A DNA stretch of 64,000 nt from CAVUQH01 sp963774445. GTDB lineage: Bacteria; Myxococcota_A; Polyangia; Haliangiales; Haliangiaceae. Under the pieces are notes generated by a model. It was given only the letters and a program-made list of their open reading frames with translations. It had not been told where the DNA came from and ran no database searches. Position 1 is the stretch's first letter. Each line of letters opens with the position of its first letter. The DNA lies in NCBI GenBank assembly GCA_963774445.1, contig CAVZFC010000022.1:124001-188000 (forward strand). Reading direction: 5' to 3'. A program made the position numbers and the translations under genes. Below, one piece after another: positions 51,003-59,906 of the stretch.

Positions 51003-52442
51003 ATGTCCGACTTCCTCCTCGACCTGTCCCAGAATCCCAACGCCCGCCGCGTCATCAAGCGGCTCGGGCTGCCGATCCCGATGCCGGAGTCGCTGCGCCG
51101 CGCGACCGGCCCGTGGGAAGAGCGCCCACTGTTCGAGCAGATGGCCGTCGTCGGCGCCGCGCCCGGCTCGACGCTGTTGCCGCTCATCGCCCGCACCCTG
51201 GCCGTCGCCGGCGCCAACCCGCGCGTCGTCGGCGACCCCGAGCTGATGGTCCCGTTCCTCGACCCGGGGCAGGCCTACGGCCGCCCGCCGGTGGCGCTCG
51301 AGCTCGACCCGCTGCCCGACGAGCTGCGCGCCAACGCGCTGCTGTTCGACGCCAGCGGCCTTGCCGGTCCGGCCGACCTTCGCGCCCTGTACGACTTTTT
51401 CCACCCGCTCTTGCCCGCCCTGGCGCGCTCGGGTCGGGTGCTGGTCCTGGCCCGCCCGCCCGAGGCTGCGGCCGACCCGGCGGTCCGCGCCGCCCGCGAG
51501 GCGCTGCCCGGCTTCATCCGCAGCCTGGCCAAGGAGATCGGCAAGAAAGGCGCCACCGCCCAGGTGCTGTTCGTCGCCGACGGCGCCGACGATCGGGCCG
51601 AGGCGGTCATCCGCTTCGTCCTGTCGGCGCGCTCGGCCTTCCTCGACGGCCAGCCTCTCCAGGTCGATGCCCGCGCCGAGGACGCCGGCGCCCCGCGCTG
51701 GACCCGCCCACTGGAGGGCAAGGTGGCGCTGGTTACCGGCGCCGCCCGCGGCATCGGCGCCGCCACCGTGCGTCTGTTGGCGGCCGAAGGTGCCCACGTG
51801 GTCTGCCTCGACCGGCCGGCCGACGACGGCCCGACCAGCCAGATCGCCCGCGAGGTCGGCGGCTCGGTGCTCCTGTGCGACGTCACCGATCCAGACGCGC
51901 CGTCGATCATCGCCAAGCAGCTGAAAGAGCAGCACGGCGGCGTCGACGTCGTCGTGCACAACGCCGGCGTCACCCGCGACAAGACCCTGGCGCGGATGAA
52001 GCCGGAGCTGTGGGACCAGACGATCGACATCAACCTGGCCGCGGTCGTGCGTATCACCGACCGCCTGCTCGGCGACAACCTCGTCCGCGGCGGCGGGCGC
52101 ATCGTCTGCCTGTCGTCGATCGCCGGCATCGCCGGCAACATGGGCCAGACCAACTACGCCGCCTCCAAGTCGGGGCTGATCGGCTTCGTCCGCGCGCTGG
52201 CGCCGACGGTTGCCGGCCGCGGCATCACCGTCAACGCCGTCGCGCCCGGCTTCATCGAGACCCGCCTCACCGACGCCATCCCGGTGGTCATCCGCGAGGT
52301 CGGCCGCCGGCTGTCGGCGCTGGGGCAGGGCGGTAAGCCCGAAGACATCGGCCAGGTGATCACCTTCCTCGCCTCGCCGGGCAGCGCCGGCCTCACCGGG
52401 CAGATCATCCGCGTCTGCGGCGGCGCCTTCGTCGGCGCGTGA
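51003..52442 (+). CDS. High-molecular-weight FabG-type 3-hydroxyacyl-CoA dehydrogenase
   Basis: The 479-residue protein has an N-terminal degenerate Rossmann-like domain (about 1-235) and a full C-terminal short-chain dehydrogenase (about 236-479). The latter has TGAARGIGAAT for NAD(H), DVVVHNAGVTRDK, and the catalytic set Ser (CLSSIAGIAG), Tyr and Lys (TNYAASKSG). This is the layout of mycobacterial FabG4. Acting after the (R)-hydratase MaoC, it should oxidise (R)-3-hydroxyacyl-CoA to the 3-ketoacyl-CoA, although reduction is possible. It begins about 15 bases after maoC. Confidence 0.9.
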   Translation: MSDFLLDLSQNPNARRVIKRLGLPIPMPESLRRATGPWEERPLFEQMAVVGAAPGSTLLPLIARTLAVAGANPRVVGDPELMVPFLDPGQAYGRPPVALELDPLPDELRANALLFDASGLAGPADLRALYDFFHPLLPALARSGRVLVLARPPEAAADPAVRAAREALPGFIRSLAKEIGKKGATAQVLFVADGADDRAEAVIRFVLSARSAFLDGQPLQVDARAEDAGAPRWTRPLEGKVALVTGAARGIGAATVRLLAAEGAHVVCLDRPADDGPTSQIAREVGGSVLLCDVTDPDAPSIIAKQLKEQHGGVDVVVHNAGVTRDKTLARMKPELWDQTIDINLAAVVRITDRLLGDNLVRGGGRIVCLSSIAGIAGNMGQTNYAASKSGLIGFVRALAPTVAGRGITVNAVAPGFIETRLTDAIPVVIREVGRRLSALGQGGKPEDIGQVITFLASPGSAGLTGQIIRVCGGAFVGA

Positions 52443-52458
52443 AGAAAGGAACCCAAGC

Positions 52459-53760
52459 ATGTCCAAGCAAAACAACGGGCGCCGCGCCGTGGTCATCGGC
52501 GGCGTGCGCACGCCCTTCGTCAAAGCCTTCGGCGAGCTGATCGAGCTCGACACCATCGCGCTCGGCGTCGCCGCGACCCGCGCGCTGCTCGAGCGCACCG
52601 GCATCTCCACCCGCGAGATCGACAGCATCGTCTGGGGGGGCGTGATCCTGCCCGGCCTGTCGCCCAACGTCGCCCGCGAGATCGCCCTCGACCTGCGGCT
52701 GCCGGCCTCGGTCGAGGGAATGACCGTCACCCGCGCGTGCGCCTCGGGGCTGCAGGCGGTGACGCTGGCGGCCGCGGCCATCGAGCGCGGCGAGGCCGAC
52801 GTCGTCATCGCCGGCGGCTCCGACTCGACCAGCAACGCCGAGGTCGCGCTGCCGCAAAAGCTGATCCACGCGGTCGCCCCGGTGGCGTTCGGCAAGGCGA
52901 CGCCCGGCGACGTGCTCGGCGTGTTGTCGCAGCTGATGCCGATCTCGGAGATCCTGCCGAAGATGCCCAAGATCGCCGAGCGCACCACCGGTGAGGTGAT
53001 GGGCGAGGCGGCCGAGGCGATGGCGCGGCGCAACGAGATCGCCCGCGAGGCGCAGGACGAATTCGCGGTTCGCTCGCATCACCGGGCCGCGGCCGCGATC
53101 GCCTCCGGCCGTTTTGCCGACGAGGTGACGCCGATCGAGACGCCGCGGGGCAAATGGATCCATGGCGACACCCTGGTGCGCGCCGATACCAGCGTCGCCA
53201 AGCTGGCCAAGCTCAAGCCGGTGTTCGCCAAGAACGGCACGCTCACCGCGGGCAACTCCAGCGCGCTCACCGACGGCGGTGCCGCCGTCCTGCTGATGAG
53301 CGAGGAGAAGGCGCGCGCGCTGGGGCTCACGCCGCTGGCGCGCTTCGCCAGCTGGTCGTACGTCGGCGTCGCCCCGGCCGACCAGCTGCTCATGGGGCCG
53401 GCGCTAGCGATGCCCAAGGCGCTCGAGCGCGCGGGTCTATCGCTCGCCGACGTCAACCTGGTCGACATGCACGAGGCGTTCGCCGCGCAGGTCTTGAGCA
53501 TCATCAAGATGCTGGCGTCGCCGGCGTTCGGTCGCGCGCGCCTCGGTCGCGACGGCGCCGTCGGCGAGATCGATCCGGCGCGGCTCAACGTGCACGGCGG
53601 ATCGGTTGCGCTCGGTCACCCGTTCGGCGCGACCGGCGCGCGCATGGTCACGACCATGGCCAACGAGCTGCATCGCACCGGCAAGCGCACCGCGCTGCTC
53701 GGCATCTGCGCCGCAGGCGGCCTGGGCGCGGGCGCCGTGCTCGAGAACGCGGAGTCGTAG
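52459..53760 (+). CDS. Acetyl-CoA C-acyltransferase (3-ketoacyl-CoA thiolase)
   Basis: The 433-residue thiolase cleaves 3-ketoacyl-CoA to acetyl-CoA and a shortened acyl-CoA. The acyl-accepting Cys is in VTRACASGLQA (about 95), the His in GGSVALGHPFGATGAR, and the second Cys in GICAAGGLGAG. The length and insert (about 140-180) resemble FadI rather than FadA. It follows the reductase by 16 bases and completes the cycle. Strong hairpins lie just after its stop. Confidence 0.95.
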   Translation: MSKQNNGRRAVVIGGVRTPFVKAFGELIELDTIALGVAATRALLERTGISTREIDSIVWGGVILPGLSPNVAREIALDLRLPASVEGMTVTRACASGLQAVTLAAAAIERGEADVVIAGGSDSTSNAEVALPQKLIHAVAPVAFGKATPGDVLGVLSQLMPISEILPKMPKIAERTTGEVMGEAAEAMARRNEIAREAQDEFAVRSHHRAAAAIASGRFADEVTPIETPRGKWIHGDTLVRADTSVAKLAKLKPVFAKNGTLTAGNSSALTDGGAAVLLMSEEKARALGLTPLARFASWSYVGVAPADQLLMGPALAMPKALERAGLSLADVNLVDMHEAFAAQVLSIIKMLASPAFGRARLGRDGAVGEIDPARLNVHGGSVALGHPFGATGARMVTTMANELHRTGKRTALLGICAAGGLGAGAVLENAES

Positions 53761-53766
53761 CAAAGA

Positions 53767-53801
53767 GAAACGGGCGACCGGTCTTGCCGATCGCCCGTTT
53801 C
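53767..53801. terminator. Terminator-like hairpin after the thiolase gene
   Basis: An exact 11-bp stem GAAACGGGCGA / TCGCCCGTTTC with a 13-base loop begins seven bases after the thiolase stop. On the minus strand it is followed by TCTCTTTG. It could stop transcription from both sides. Confidence 0.65.
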
Positions 53802-53813
53802 CGAAAAAGAGAA

Positions 53814-53910
53814 GAGCCGCTACCGAGTCCCCCAACCGGATAGCGGCTCTCCGCTGTGTACAGCAGGGCTTCCACACCGGGTCCCCCCTCACGGGTGGGG
53901 AAGCTCTGCT
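53814..53910. ncRNA. Two C-rich-loop hairpins, possible small RNA
   Basis: Hairpin A: 9-bp stem GAGCCGCTA / TAGCGGCTC (53814-53822 and 53841-53849). Hairpin B: about 16-bp stem (53862-53878 with 53894-53910) with one mismatch and one G-T pair. Both loops contain the same motif, CCGRGTCCCCC, in the plus strand, or GGGGGAC in the minus strand. On the minus strand hairpin A is followed by TTCTCTTTTTC, so a transcript toward the left would end there. The orientation and any promoter are not established. It could be only paired terminators. Confidence 0.35.
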
Positions 53911-53966
53911 ATTTCCCTCAGCTGTTTGTTACTAGCGTACTCCTGGCCGTCAGTCTGTTAGCTTCT

Positions 53967-54212
53967 TTACTGTACGGCGTGTTCTTGTGCCATTGACATG
54001 GCGCCGCCCTCGTCCCGGTGCACGTGCGCCGCGAAGAACCCCTTGGGCCCCTCTTGCAGCTCGTAGTTGACCGGTTCCCCCTGGGCCAGCGACCTGAACC
54101 CGTCCCCTTCGATGGACGAGTAGTGAACGAAGACGTCCTTGCCATCCTCCTCCCGCGTGATGAACCCATACCCCTTGGCGTCGTTGAACCACTTCACCTT
54201 TCCAACTGCCAT
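53967..54212 (-). CDS. Cold-shock domain protein
   Basis: The 81-residue Csp has the RNA-binding motifs RNP1 (KGYGFI) and RNP2 (VFVHYSSI) in a five-strand barrel, with a slightly longer tail than CspA (AMSMAQEHAVQ). It acts as an RNA chaperone. The start is AVGKVKWFND; upstream in-frame codons lack similarity. Convergent to the thiolase gene. Leader 54213-54353 holds TTGACC (54315-54310) and TTTATA (54290-54285) on its strand, but the 19-base spacing is poor. Confidence 0.93.
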   Translation of the reverse strand: MAVGKVKWFNDAKGYGFITREEDGKDVFVHYSSIEGDGFRSLAQGEPVNYELQEGPKGFFAAHVHRDEGGAMSMAQEHAVQ

Positions 54213-54353
54213 CTTCCCTACTGCCTCCTCCACATACTGTGGGTGTCGTTGGCGGGCGCCCACGAGACGCGTGCGCCTCTGCCGTATAAAGCGGTCAGCA
54301 GGGAGTCAGGGTCAACGGGTTTCCCGAGAAAAGCGGTTCGGCGTTGGAAAATT

Positions 54354-56021
54354 TCAATATAGGCGCCGAACGTGGCTGTCGGGATAGTAGTGCGAGAGGA
54401 TCGCGTCGAACTTTCGTCCTGCTTCGGCCATGCCGATCGCACCGGTTTGGCACATGCCGACGCCGTGGCCGAAGCCTGCGCCGCGGATCGTGAATGCGGT
54501 CGGCGCGCTTGACGGGCCGACTACTGTCACTTTGAAAAGGGTGGAGCGCAGACCACCGAGAAGTCGTCGAATGTGAAGATCACCACGAACGGTGATGGTC
54601 TTGTTGGCACCGACGATACGCAGCACACGGATCCGTCCCGAGGTCCCGCGCTCGACCGGCTCGAGTGCGCGCACGGCGCCGACGCCAGAATATTTCGTAT
54701 TGATCAGGCGGGTCAGCTCGGCGGTCGTGAGCCGCTTGCTCCAGCGATAGCGGCCCTTGCCGTAGCGCGTGGCGCCACACCACGCGGCCTTGCTCGGCTG
54801 GTCGAGAAATTCGCCGATGTTCTTATCGGTGACTGTCGCGAAGCGGTGCACCAGCGGGCTGCCCGGCGCAGCGTCCACGGAGGCGCGCAGTGACGGGTCG
54901 GGCGGGTCGCCCCAGATGAAGTCGTTCGACTCGCCGTGGCCGCCGCAGGAGGCGCTGTAGCGGGCGTCGACGAGCCCTCCGCCGTCGCGCAGAAGGATCA
55001 TCCCGCGGGTCCGCTCGACCGCGCGGGTCGTGCGCGGATGCTCGTGGCCGGCGCCCGAGTAGACCTGGCAGTCCTGGCTGGAGCAGAGCAGGTACGGGTC
55101 GGTCAGGTGGCGAGTGCCGATCTTCTCCAGCAACTCGGTGCGCGCGGCGACCGCCTGCGCGGCGAGCGCCTCGTCGGGTGCGTCGGCGAAGATCTCGCTG
55201 GGCACCAGCCCGGCGAGCAGTCGGTCGGCGGCGACGGCGTTGACCACGACGAGCTTGCCGTCGGTGCCGACGGTGACGTAGACGCTGCCCCAGTAGTGGC
55301 GGGTTTCGAGATGGGTCTCGAGCTGCGAGCCGCCGCGGCCGGCCTCGATGTCGTCGACCGCGATGGTGTCGTCGGCCTTGCCCGGGCGGAACCAGAGCAC
55401 CGACGGGTTGCGCACGGTGACGTCGCCGCTCTTGGCGATGATGGTCCCTTGCGGGCGGCGTACCATCTCCGGGTGCACCGAGGTTTCGAGGTGGTACTTG
55501 GCCGCGATGCGTTGGGCCTCGGGGCCGCCGCCCGGGTGCGCCTGTGGCGACACGCCGATGAGCAGCTGGCGGCTGTCGATCACCTCGCCCTCGACGCCGA
55601 AGATGGTGCCGACCTCGAACCGCCGGGCGGTGTAGCCGCGCTGCTTCCAGGTGCGCAGCGCGCGGATGGCGCCGGTTTCGTCGCCGGCGTCCAGGCGCGC
55701 GACCACCGTCCAGTCGCGAAGCTCGGCCGGCTTGCCACCCTCCAGGCTGATCGCCCAGCGGCCGGCGCCGTCGATGCGGGCGCCGCCGTCGCCGTCGGGC
55801 AACACCGCCAGGCCGCTGCGCGCGCCCAGCCGGACCGCCGAGCGGCCGCTGGCGAGCTCCACCGTGATAAGCGGGATCCCGCGGTCGTCGAAGGTGAAGC
55901 GGTTGCTATAGAGGATACGGAGCTTGTCGCCGGTGGAGGTCTCGTCAGCCAGCGCCGAGAAGGTGCTGGCCGATGCAACGAGGCCGAGCACACCGGCGGC
56001 GACAGCGCGAGAGAGGCCCAT
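54354..56021 (-). CDS. SpoIID/LytB-domain exported protein
   Basis: The 555-residue protein has a signal peptide (VAAGVLGLVASASTFSALA), a beta-rich N-terminal half and a SpoIID domain (about 260-545) with VPSEIFADAPDEALAAQAVAART, TDPYLLCSSQDCQVY and FGHGVGMCQTGAIGMAEAG. The Glu of VPSE matches the catalytic Glu of SpoIID lytic transglycosylases, which cut peptidoglycan stripped of side peptides. No sporulation-type partner is present; a role in cell-wall remodelling is likely. Confidence 0.88.
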   Translation of the reverse strand: MGLSRAVAAGVLGLVASASTFSALADETSTGDKLRILYSNRFTFDDRGIPLITVELASGRSAVRLGARSGLAVLPDGDGGARIDGAGRWAISLEGGKPAELRDWTVVARLDAGDETGAIRALRTWKQRGYTARRFEVGTIFGVEGEVIDSRQLLIGVSPQAHPGGGPEAQRIAAKYHLETSVHPEMVRRPQGTIIAKSGDVTVRNPSVLWFRPGKADDTIAVDDIEAGRGGSQLETHLETRHYWGSVYVTVGTDGKLVVVNAVAADRLLAGLVPSEIFADAPDEALAAQAVAARTELLEKIGTRHLTDPYLLCSSQDCQVYSGAGHEHPRTTRAVERTRGMILLRDGGGLVDARYSASCGGHGESNDFIWGDPPDPSLRASVDAAPGSPLVHRFATVTDKNIGEFLDQPSKAAWCGATRYGKGRYRWSKRLTTAELTRLINTKYSGVGAVRALEPVERGTSGRIRVLRIVGANKTITVRGDLHIRRLLGGLRSTLFKVTVVGPSSAPTAFTIRGAGFGHGVGMCQTGAIGMAEAGRKFDAILSHYYPDSHVRRLY

Positions 56022-56137
56022 TGCGCCACCGTATCGGGGCCTCGCCGGGCGGGCAAAATTTTGCCCTCGGTGGGGGCAACCGCGGCGCGGGTCGGTCCGA
56101 TAAGGAAGATGGGCGCGCGAATCGCGCCGGAGGAACC

Positions 56138-58195
56138 ATGTCCTGGACCGTCTACTACTACCTGCAGCGCCAAGAACGCCCCCTCAGCGGGCCCGAACGA
56201 GAGATCCTCGCCGACCACACGGCGCGCTGGTGCGATCGCTCGTGGGAGTGCGAGCCGTACCATCTCGCCCTGGCACCCGAGTCGCGGCCCGACGGGCTGC
56301 TCGGTTGCGGCGCGGTCAAGCTGCCGCAGGATCCGGATCACGACGATGTCAACGTGCTGCTGGCGGCGCTGGGCGAGCTGCGCGGCGCCGTCGACGGTGC
56401 CCGGCTGTGGGTGGCCGACGACCACGAGATGGTCGCGTGGAGCCAGGAGGATGGGGGCTACGTGCTCGACGAGCCGGGCGCGGGAGAGGAGGTGCCGGAG
56501 TTCGAGGCGGTCGACGATTTCGTCTCGGCGCGCGCACATCGGCCGCCGCCGCTGGGTGATCGCTTGCGCGAGGTGCTGGCACGGCTGCGGGCGCGAGACC
56601 CGATTTCGGCCGCCGTGTTGACGCCGGAGTTGGCCGGCGAGCTCGTGGCCGCGCTGATCGCCTGCGACCACGAGGCGCGCGCGATCCTGGGAGAGCTCGA
56701 GCTGCTCGCCGAGATGTTGCGGCCAGAGCTGGTGGTCGCCGCGGGCTGGGAGGTCTACCCGCGGCTGAGCGGGACCCCGGCCTGGTTCGTCTTCCGTCGC
56801 GTGATGGACGCGGTCGACGCATTCGATCCGTTCGTCGATCCGTTTCTACGCGAGTGGGATCGACCAGGTTGCTCGCGCTACCACTACGTCGATCTCGAGT
56901 CGATGCCCGACGGCCTGCTCGGACATCCGCGCATCGAGGCCCGGATGTGCGACGAGCTGGTCAATTGGCGCGAGACCGCGCAACTGCACGGGACCGATCG
57001 CGTCGAGCTGGCCGCCCTGGTGGCGGCGCGCGGAAGCGCGACCGAGACGCTGGTCGCCCTGGTCGAGCTCGCCCGGCGGTCGATGCGCCGGCGCAAGGAG
57101 TACTGTTCCGAGCGTGTCGCCGCCGCCGAGGCGTTGGCCTTCCGCGCGACCGCCGAGGTCGTGCCCAGCTTGCGGCTCGAGGTGACGTTTGCCGACGCGG
57201 GCGAGATGACGCGCGCCGCCCGCCACGCTCAGGCGGCCCTGGAACGCCTGGGCCAGCCGCCCGTGCAGCCGGGTTCGCTCTCGCCCGAGGAGATCGACGA
57301 GGCCGAGCGGCTGGAGGCGCGGTGGTGCCAGGAGCACGAGCCGCTCATCGCCAGACTCCGCCGGTCGCCGGCGCCCGCGGAGCCTTCGGTTGGCAGCGGA
57401 GCGGGAGAGCCGCGGGACTTCTTCGAGCTCGACGTGGAACCCGCGGGCGCGTCCGACGAGGTCGCGGTTCCGTTTGCCGTCAACAATCCCGTGCTGGGCA
57501 TCGCGCAGGGCGGCTTGGTGCTGTCTGCCGTCCCCGGGGACTACAGCGATCGCCTCCGCGTTCGCGCCGAGCTCGAGCCGCGGGTGCCCGCGCTGCAGCT
57601 CGTCCGCTGCAGCGCCGTCGTGCGCGACGCCGGACGGCGCGCCGTCGGTATCGACCCCGAGTGGCCGGATGCCTCGCTGGCCGAGACCACGGTGGTCGAG
57701 TGGGAGCACAGCCTGGCCTCCGGCGTGCTCTACCTCGGGACCACCGTCAACTTGCGACTGGTCCTGGAGGCGGCGCTCGAGGGGGAGCTGGGCCGGGCCA
57801 ATCTCGACCTGAAACGGCCGTCCGGGCGCGGGCGCGCGTCGCTGGAGCTGGCGCTCCGGGTGGCCGAGGAGCCCCTGCTGGTGCTGGCGGCGACGGCCGC
57901 GCTGGCCGCCGCCGCCCCCCCGGAGCTCGTGCTGACCTGCGAGCTCTCGTGCGCGCATCCGTCGGAGGACGTTCACCACGTCAACCTGCAATTCGACCTC
58001 CTCGATGCAGGTGGCGAGGTCGTGGCCACCCGCGAGGAGCACATCTCCGTGCCTCCCATCGGCAGCGTCATCGAAGCGGTGCAGCTCGAGCTGCCGGGCG
58101 ATGCGGCCAGCCGGGTCGCGGCCCTGCGCGTCCGCGGCCGAGGGCAGCTGCGTTTGTGCGTCGATCTGCCGGGGTTGCGCTACCGCGCGTCCTGA
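56138..58195 (+). CDS. Uncharacterised 685-residue cytoplasmic protein
   Basis: The protein starts SWTVYYYLQRQERPLSGPE and has no signal peptide or membrane span. The N-terminal part (about 1-300) holds two similar-looking segments with PDGLLG (about 49-54 and 254-259), possibly a duplicated domain. A helical middle (about 300-430) and a beta-rich C-terminal half follow. It does not match a family I can name. GGAGGAA at six bases before the ATG decides the start. It is divergent from the SpoIID gene, and its last 16 bases overlap the end of the frameshifted small lipoprotein. Confidence 0.65.
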   Translation: MSWTVYYYLQRQERPLSGPEREILADHTARWCDRSWECEPYHLALAPESRPDGLLGCGAVKLPQDPDHDDVNVLLAALGELRGAVDGARLWVADDHEMVAWSQEDGGYVLDEPGAGEEVPEFEAVDDFVSARAHRPPPLGDRLREVLARLRARDPISAAVLTPELAGELVAALIACDHEARAILGELELLAEMLRPELVVAAGWEVYPRLSGTPAWFVFRRVMDAVDAFDPFVDPFLREWDRPGCSRYHYVDLESMPDGLLGHPRIEARMCDELVNWRETAQLHGTDRVELAALVAARGSATETLVALVELARRSMRRRKEYCSERVAAAEALAFRATAEVVPSLRLEVTFADAGEMTRAARHAQAALERLGQPPVQPGSLSPEEIDEAERLEARWCQEHEPLIARLRRSPAPAEPSVGSGAGEPRDFFELDVEPAGASDEVAVPFAVNNPVLGIAQGGLVLSAVPGDYSDRLRVRAELEPRVPALQLVRCSAVVRDAGRRAVGIDPEWPDASLAETTVVEWEHSLASGVLYLGTTVNLRLVLEAALEGELGRANLDLKRPSGRGRASLELALRVAEEPLLVLAATAALAAAAPPELVLTCELSCAHPSEDVHHVNLQFDLLDAGGEVVATREEHISVPPIGSVIEAVQLELPGDAASRVAALRVRGRGQLRLCVDLPGLRYRAS

Positions 58196-58564
58196 GGACT
58201 CGGGTCGGTGGCGCCTTCGTCTCGCGGCGGGACGGCCTTGCAGGTGCCGTCAACGCACGCCGCGGCCATCGTCGGGCAGCCGCCGCAGGAGACGTCGAAG
58301 TTCGGATCCGGCGGCGGACAGTGGAGCGCATGGAACGCGGCGGTGAAGCGGGCGTCCTCGTGGGCGGCGATGGGCGAGGTGGTGCACGAGCAGACCGCGC
58401 ACGGATCCGGGTCGAACGAGCAGGCAGTCGGCGTCCGCCTGGCAGCGGGTGTCATAGCCGGAGATGTCGATGCTCGGCGGCTCGGTGTAGCCCTTGTGCG
58501 AGGCCGGCTTGCCGCACGCGCAGAGCGCGATGGCCAGGGCCCAGAAAGCGGTGGAGATGGGCAT
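58180..58564 (-). pseudogene. Small Cys-rich lipoprotein, frameshifted
   Basis: The first part reads PISTAFWALAIALCACGKPAS, a lipoprotein signal, to CQADADCLL. After a surplus base near 58417 the frame continues FDPDPCAVCSCTTSPIAA and ends CVDGTCKAV...QDAR. The C...DADC...CAVCSC pattern is a common myxobacterial secreted Cys-rich motif, so both parts belong together. The span is 385 bases (3n+1). As in the pyrimidine operon, the surplus base can be written as G on the coding strand. Error or real mutation cannot be told apart here. Confidence 0.7.
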
Positions 58565-58622
58565 CTCCTCGATGCTACAGCGAGCGCGCAACCCCGTGTA
58601 ATCTTGCGGGAAATGCCGTCGT

Positions 58623-59279
58623 CTACGCGCCGGCCGCCGGCTCGGCCTCGGGCTCCGTTGCCTTCGCTTCGCGCTCGCCGGGGCGAGGGGCGGACGGCGG
58701 CTGGTCGTCGGGGATGTCGGTGCGCGCGATGAAGCGAAGGTTGATGAAGTTGATCGTGAAGTGCGCGACGATCGGCCCGCCGAGGTCGCCGGTCAGCCGA
58801 TACATGAAGCCGAAGACGACGCCCATCACCAGCGCCGACACCGTCCACGGCAGGTAGCGTGTGCCCGGGCCGACGTGCAGCGCGGCGAAGATGATCGCCT
58901 GGGGAAGCAGGCCGATCCACGGCTGCAGCGCGCCGCGGAACAGCAGCTCCTCGCCGACCGAGCTGGCGAGCGCGAGGATGAAGATCTCGCGAGTGGTGAG
59001 CGGGCCGAGCAGGTGGCGGAAGTCGCGGTGCAGCTGGCGGCCCCACGCGTAGCGATGGGCGAGGCGCGACAGCACGATGACGGCGGCGCCGACCGCCAGG
59101 CCGATGAGCGGACTGAGCAGAAGGCGGGTCGTGGTCGAAGTGCCGGCGATGCGGTAGATGTCCACGTCGTCGCGGCCGGCCGAGATGAGGATGGCGGTGA
59201 GCGCGAGGCCGCCGTAGAGCGCCATGATCAGACCCGAGCGGGTCATCGGCGGCTCGGTGCTGTAGCGGGGGGTATTCAT
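58623..59279 (-). CDS. CPBP family intramembrane metalloprotease
   Basis: The 218-residue protein has about six spans and the CPBP (Abi) motifs: SSVGEELLFRGALQPWIG (EExxxR), FAALHVG and VAHFTINFINL, whose His and Glu residues bind the metal. Bacterial members process membrane peptides or serve in bacteriocin self-immunity; the substrate is unknown. ATG at 59279 was chosen because a TTG-started longer form (59360) would cross the tRNA promoter region. A Pro/Glu-rich tail ends the protein. Confidence 0.8.
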   Translation of the reverse strand: MNTPRYSTEPPMTRSGLIMALYGGLALTAILISAGRDDVDIYRIAGTSTTTRLLLSPLIGLAVGAAVIVLSRLAHRYAWGRQLHRDFRHLLGPLTTREIFILALASSVGEELLFRGALQPWIGLLPQAIIFAALHVGPGTRYLPWTVSALVMGVVFGFMYRLTGDLGGPIVAHFTINFINLRFIARTDIPDDQPPSAPRPGEREAKATEPEAEPAAGA

Positions 59280-59340
59280 CGGCAACGGCTGGAATCCGAC
59301 AGGGGTTGCGACCTCTTGCGCAACTGGGCCATCGTGCCGC

Positions 59341-59369
59341 TTGACAGGCGGCGTTGCCAAGTCTAAACA
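59341..59369 (+). promoter_or_regulatory. Promoter of tRNA-Leu
   Basis: A perfect TTGACA (59341-59346), a 17-base spacer and TAAACA (59364-59369) lie 29 bases before the mature tRNA 5' end. The minus-10 match is moderate. Confidence 0.45.
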
Positions 59370-59397
59370 ATCCCTCCAGCGTTTCGACTGGCAATCC

Positions 59398-59480
<83 letters not shown>

Positions 59481-59906
59481 CTACGCTCGCCGCGCCAGCG
59501 CGCGCCAAGGGGCGCACGGGCGCGGGGCGGCATCGGAGCGCGCGCGGTGGCCGGAGTCCCCGGAGTCCCGGAGTCCGGACCGGAGGTCTTTCTCGCGGCG
59601 GCCCGAGAAGCGGTCGAGTCCGGACCGGAGGTCTTTCTCACTCGAGTCCGTCGAGTCCTCGAGTCCTCGTCGAGTCTCGGACCGGAGGTCTTTCTCGCGG
59701 CAGCGCGAGCGTCGAGTCCGGAACCGGAGGTCTTTCTCGCGGCAGCGCGAGAAGCGGGTGCTGGCGAGCGTGATTCGCGCGCCACCGGGTGCCGAGCGCT
59801 CTAAATCGGTACCGTGCGCGGCGTCAGAATGCGTCGAAATCGCGCCGTCAACGCAGGAGTGCCCGGCGTGGCGAACCACACCGGGCAGAGGACCTATGTT
59901 GCGCGG
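59481..59906. repeat. Left REP-like array between tRNA-Leu and the transposase gene
   Basis: 426 bases without a believable gene. GACCGGAGGTCTTTCTC-type units occur four times, at 59577, 59622, 59679 and 59720 (the last with one added A). Between them are TCTCGCGGCAGCGCGAGA-type small hairpins and GAGTCC repeats. Spacing is irregular (41-57 bases), so it is not a CRISPR. The same unit occurs inverted on the other side of the transposase gene. Confidence 0.75.

Noticed and set aside
53863..53911. Assignment of the hairpin cluster to Pxr
   Set aside because: Only the number of hairpins and C-rich loops are comparable; no sequence homology could be shown without a search.
59280..59360. N-terminal extension of the CPBP protease from TTG 59360
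   Set aside because: It would overlap the TTGACA of the tRNA promoter and adds a basic, unconserved tail.
59577..59738. Repeat array resembling a CRISPR
   Set aside because: Units are short, palindromic and irregularly spaced (41-57 bases), the between-unit sequence is itself repetitive, and no cas gene is near.
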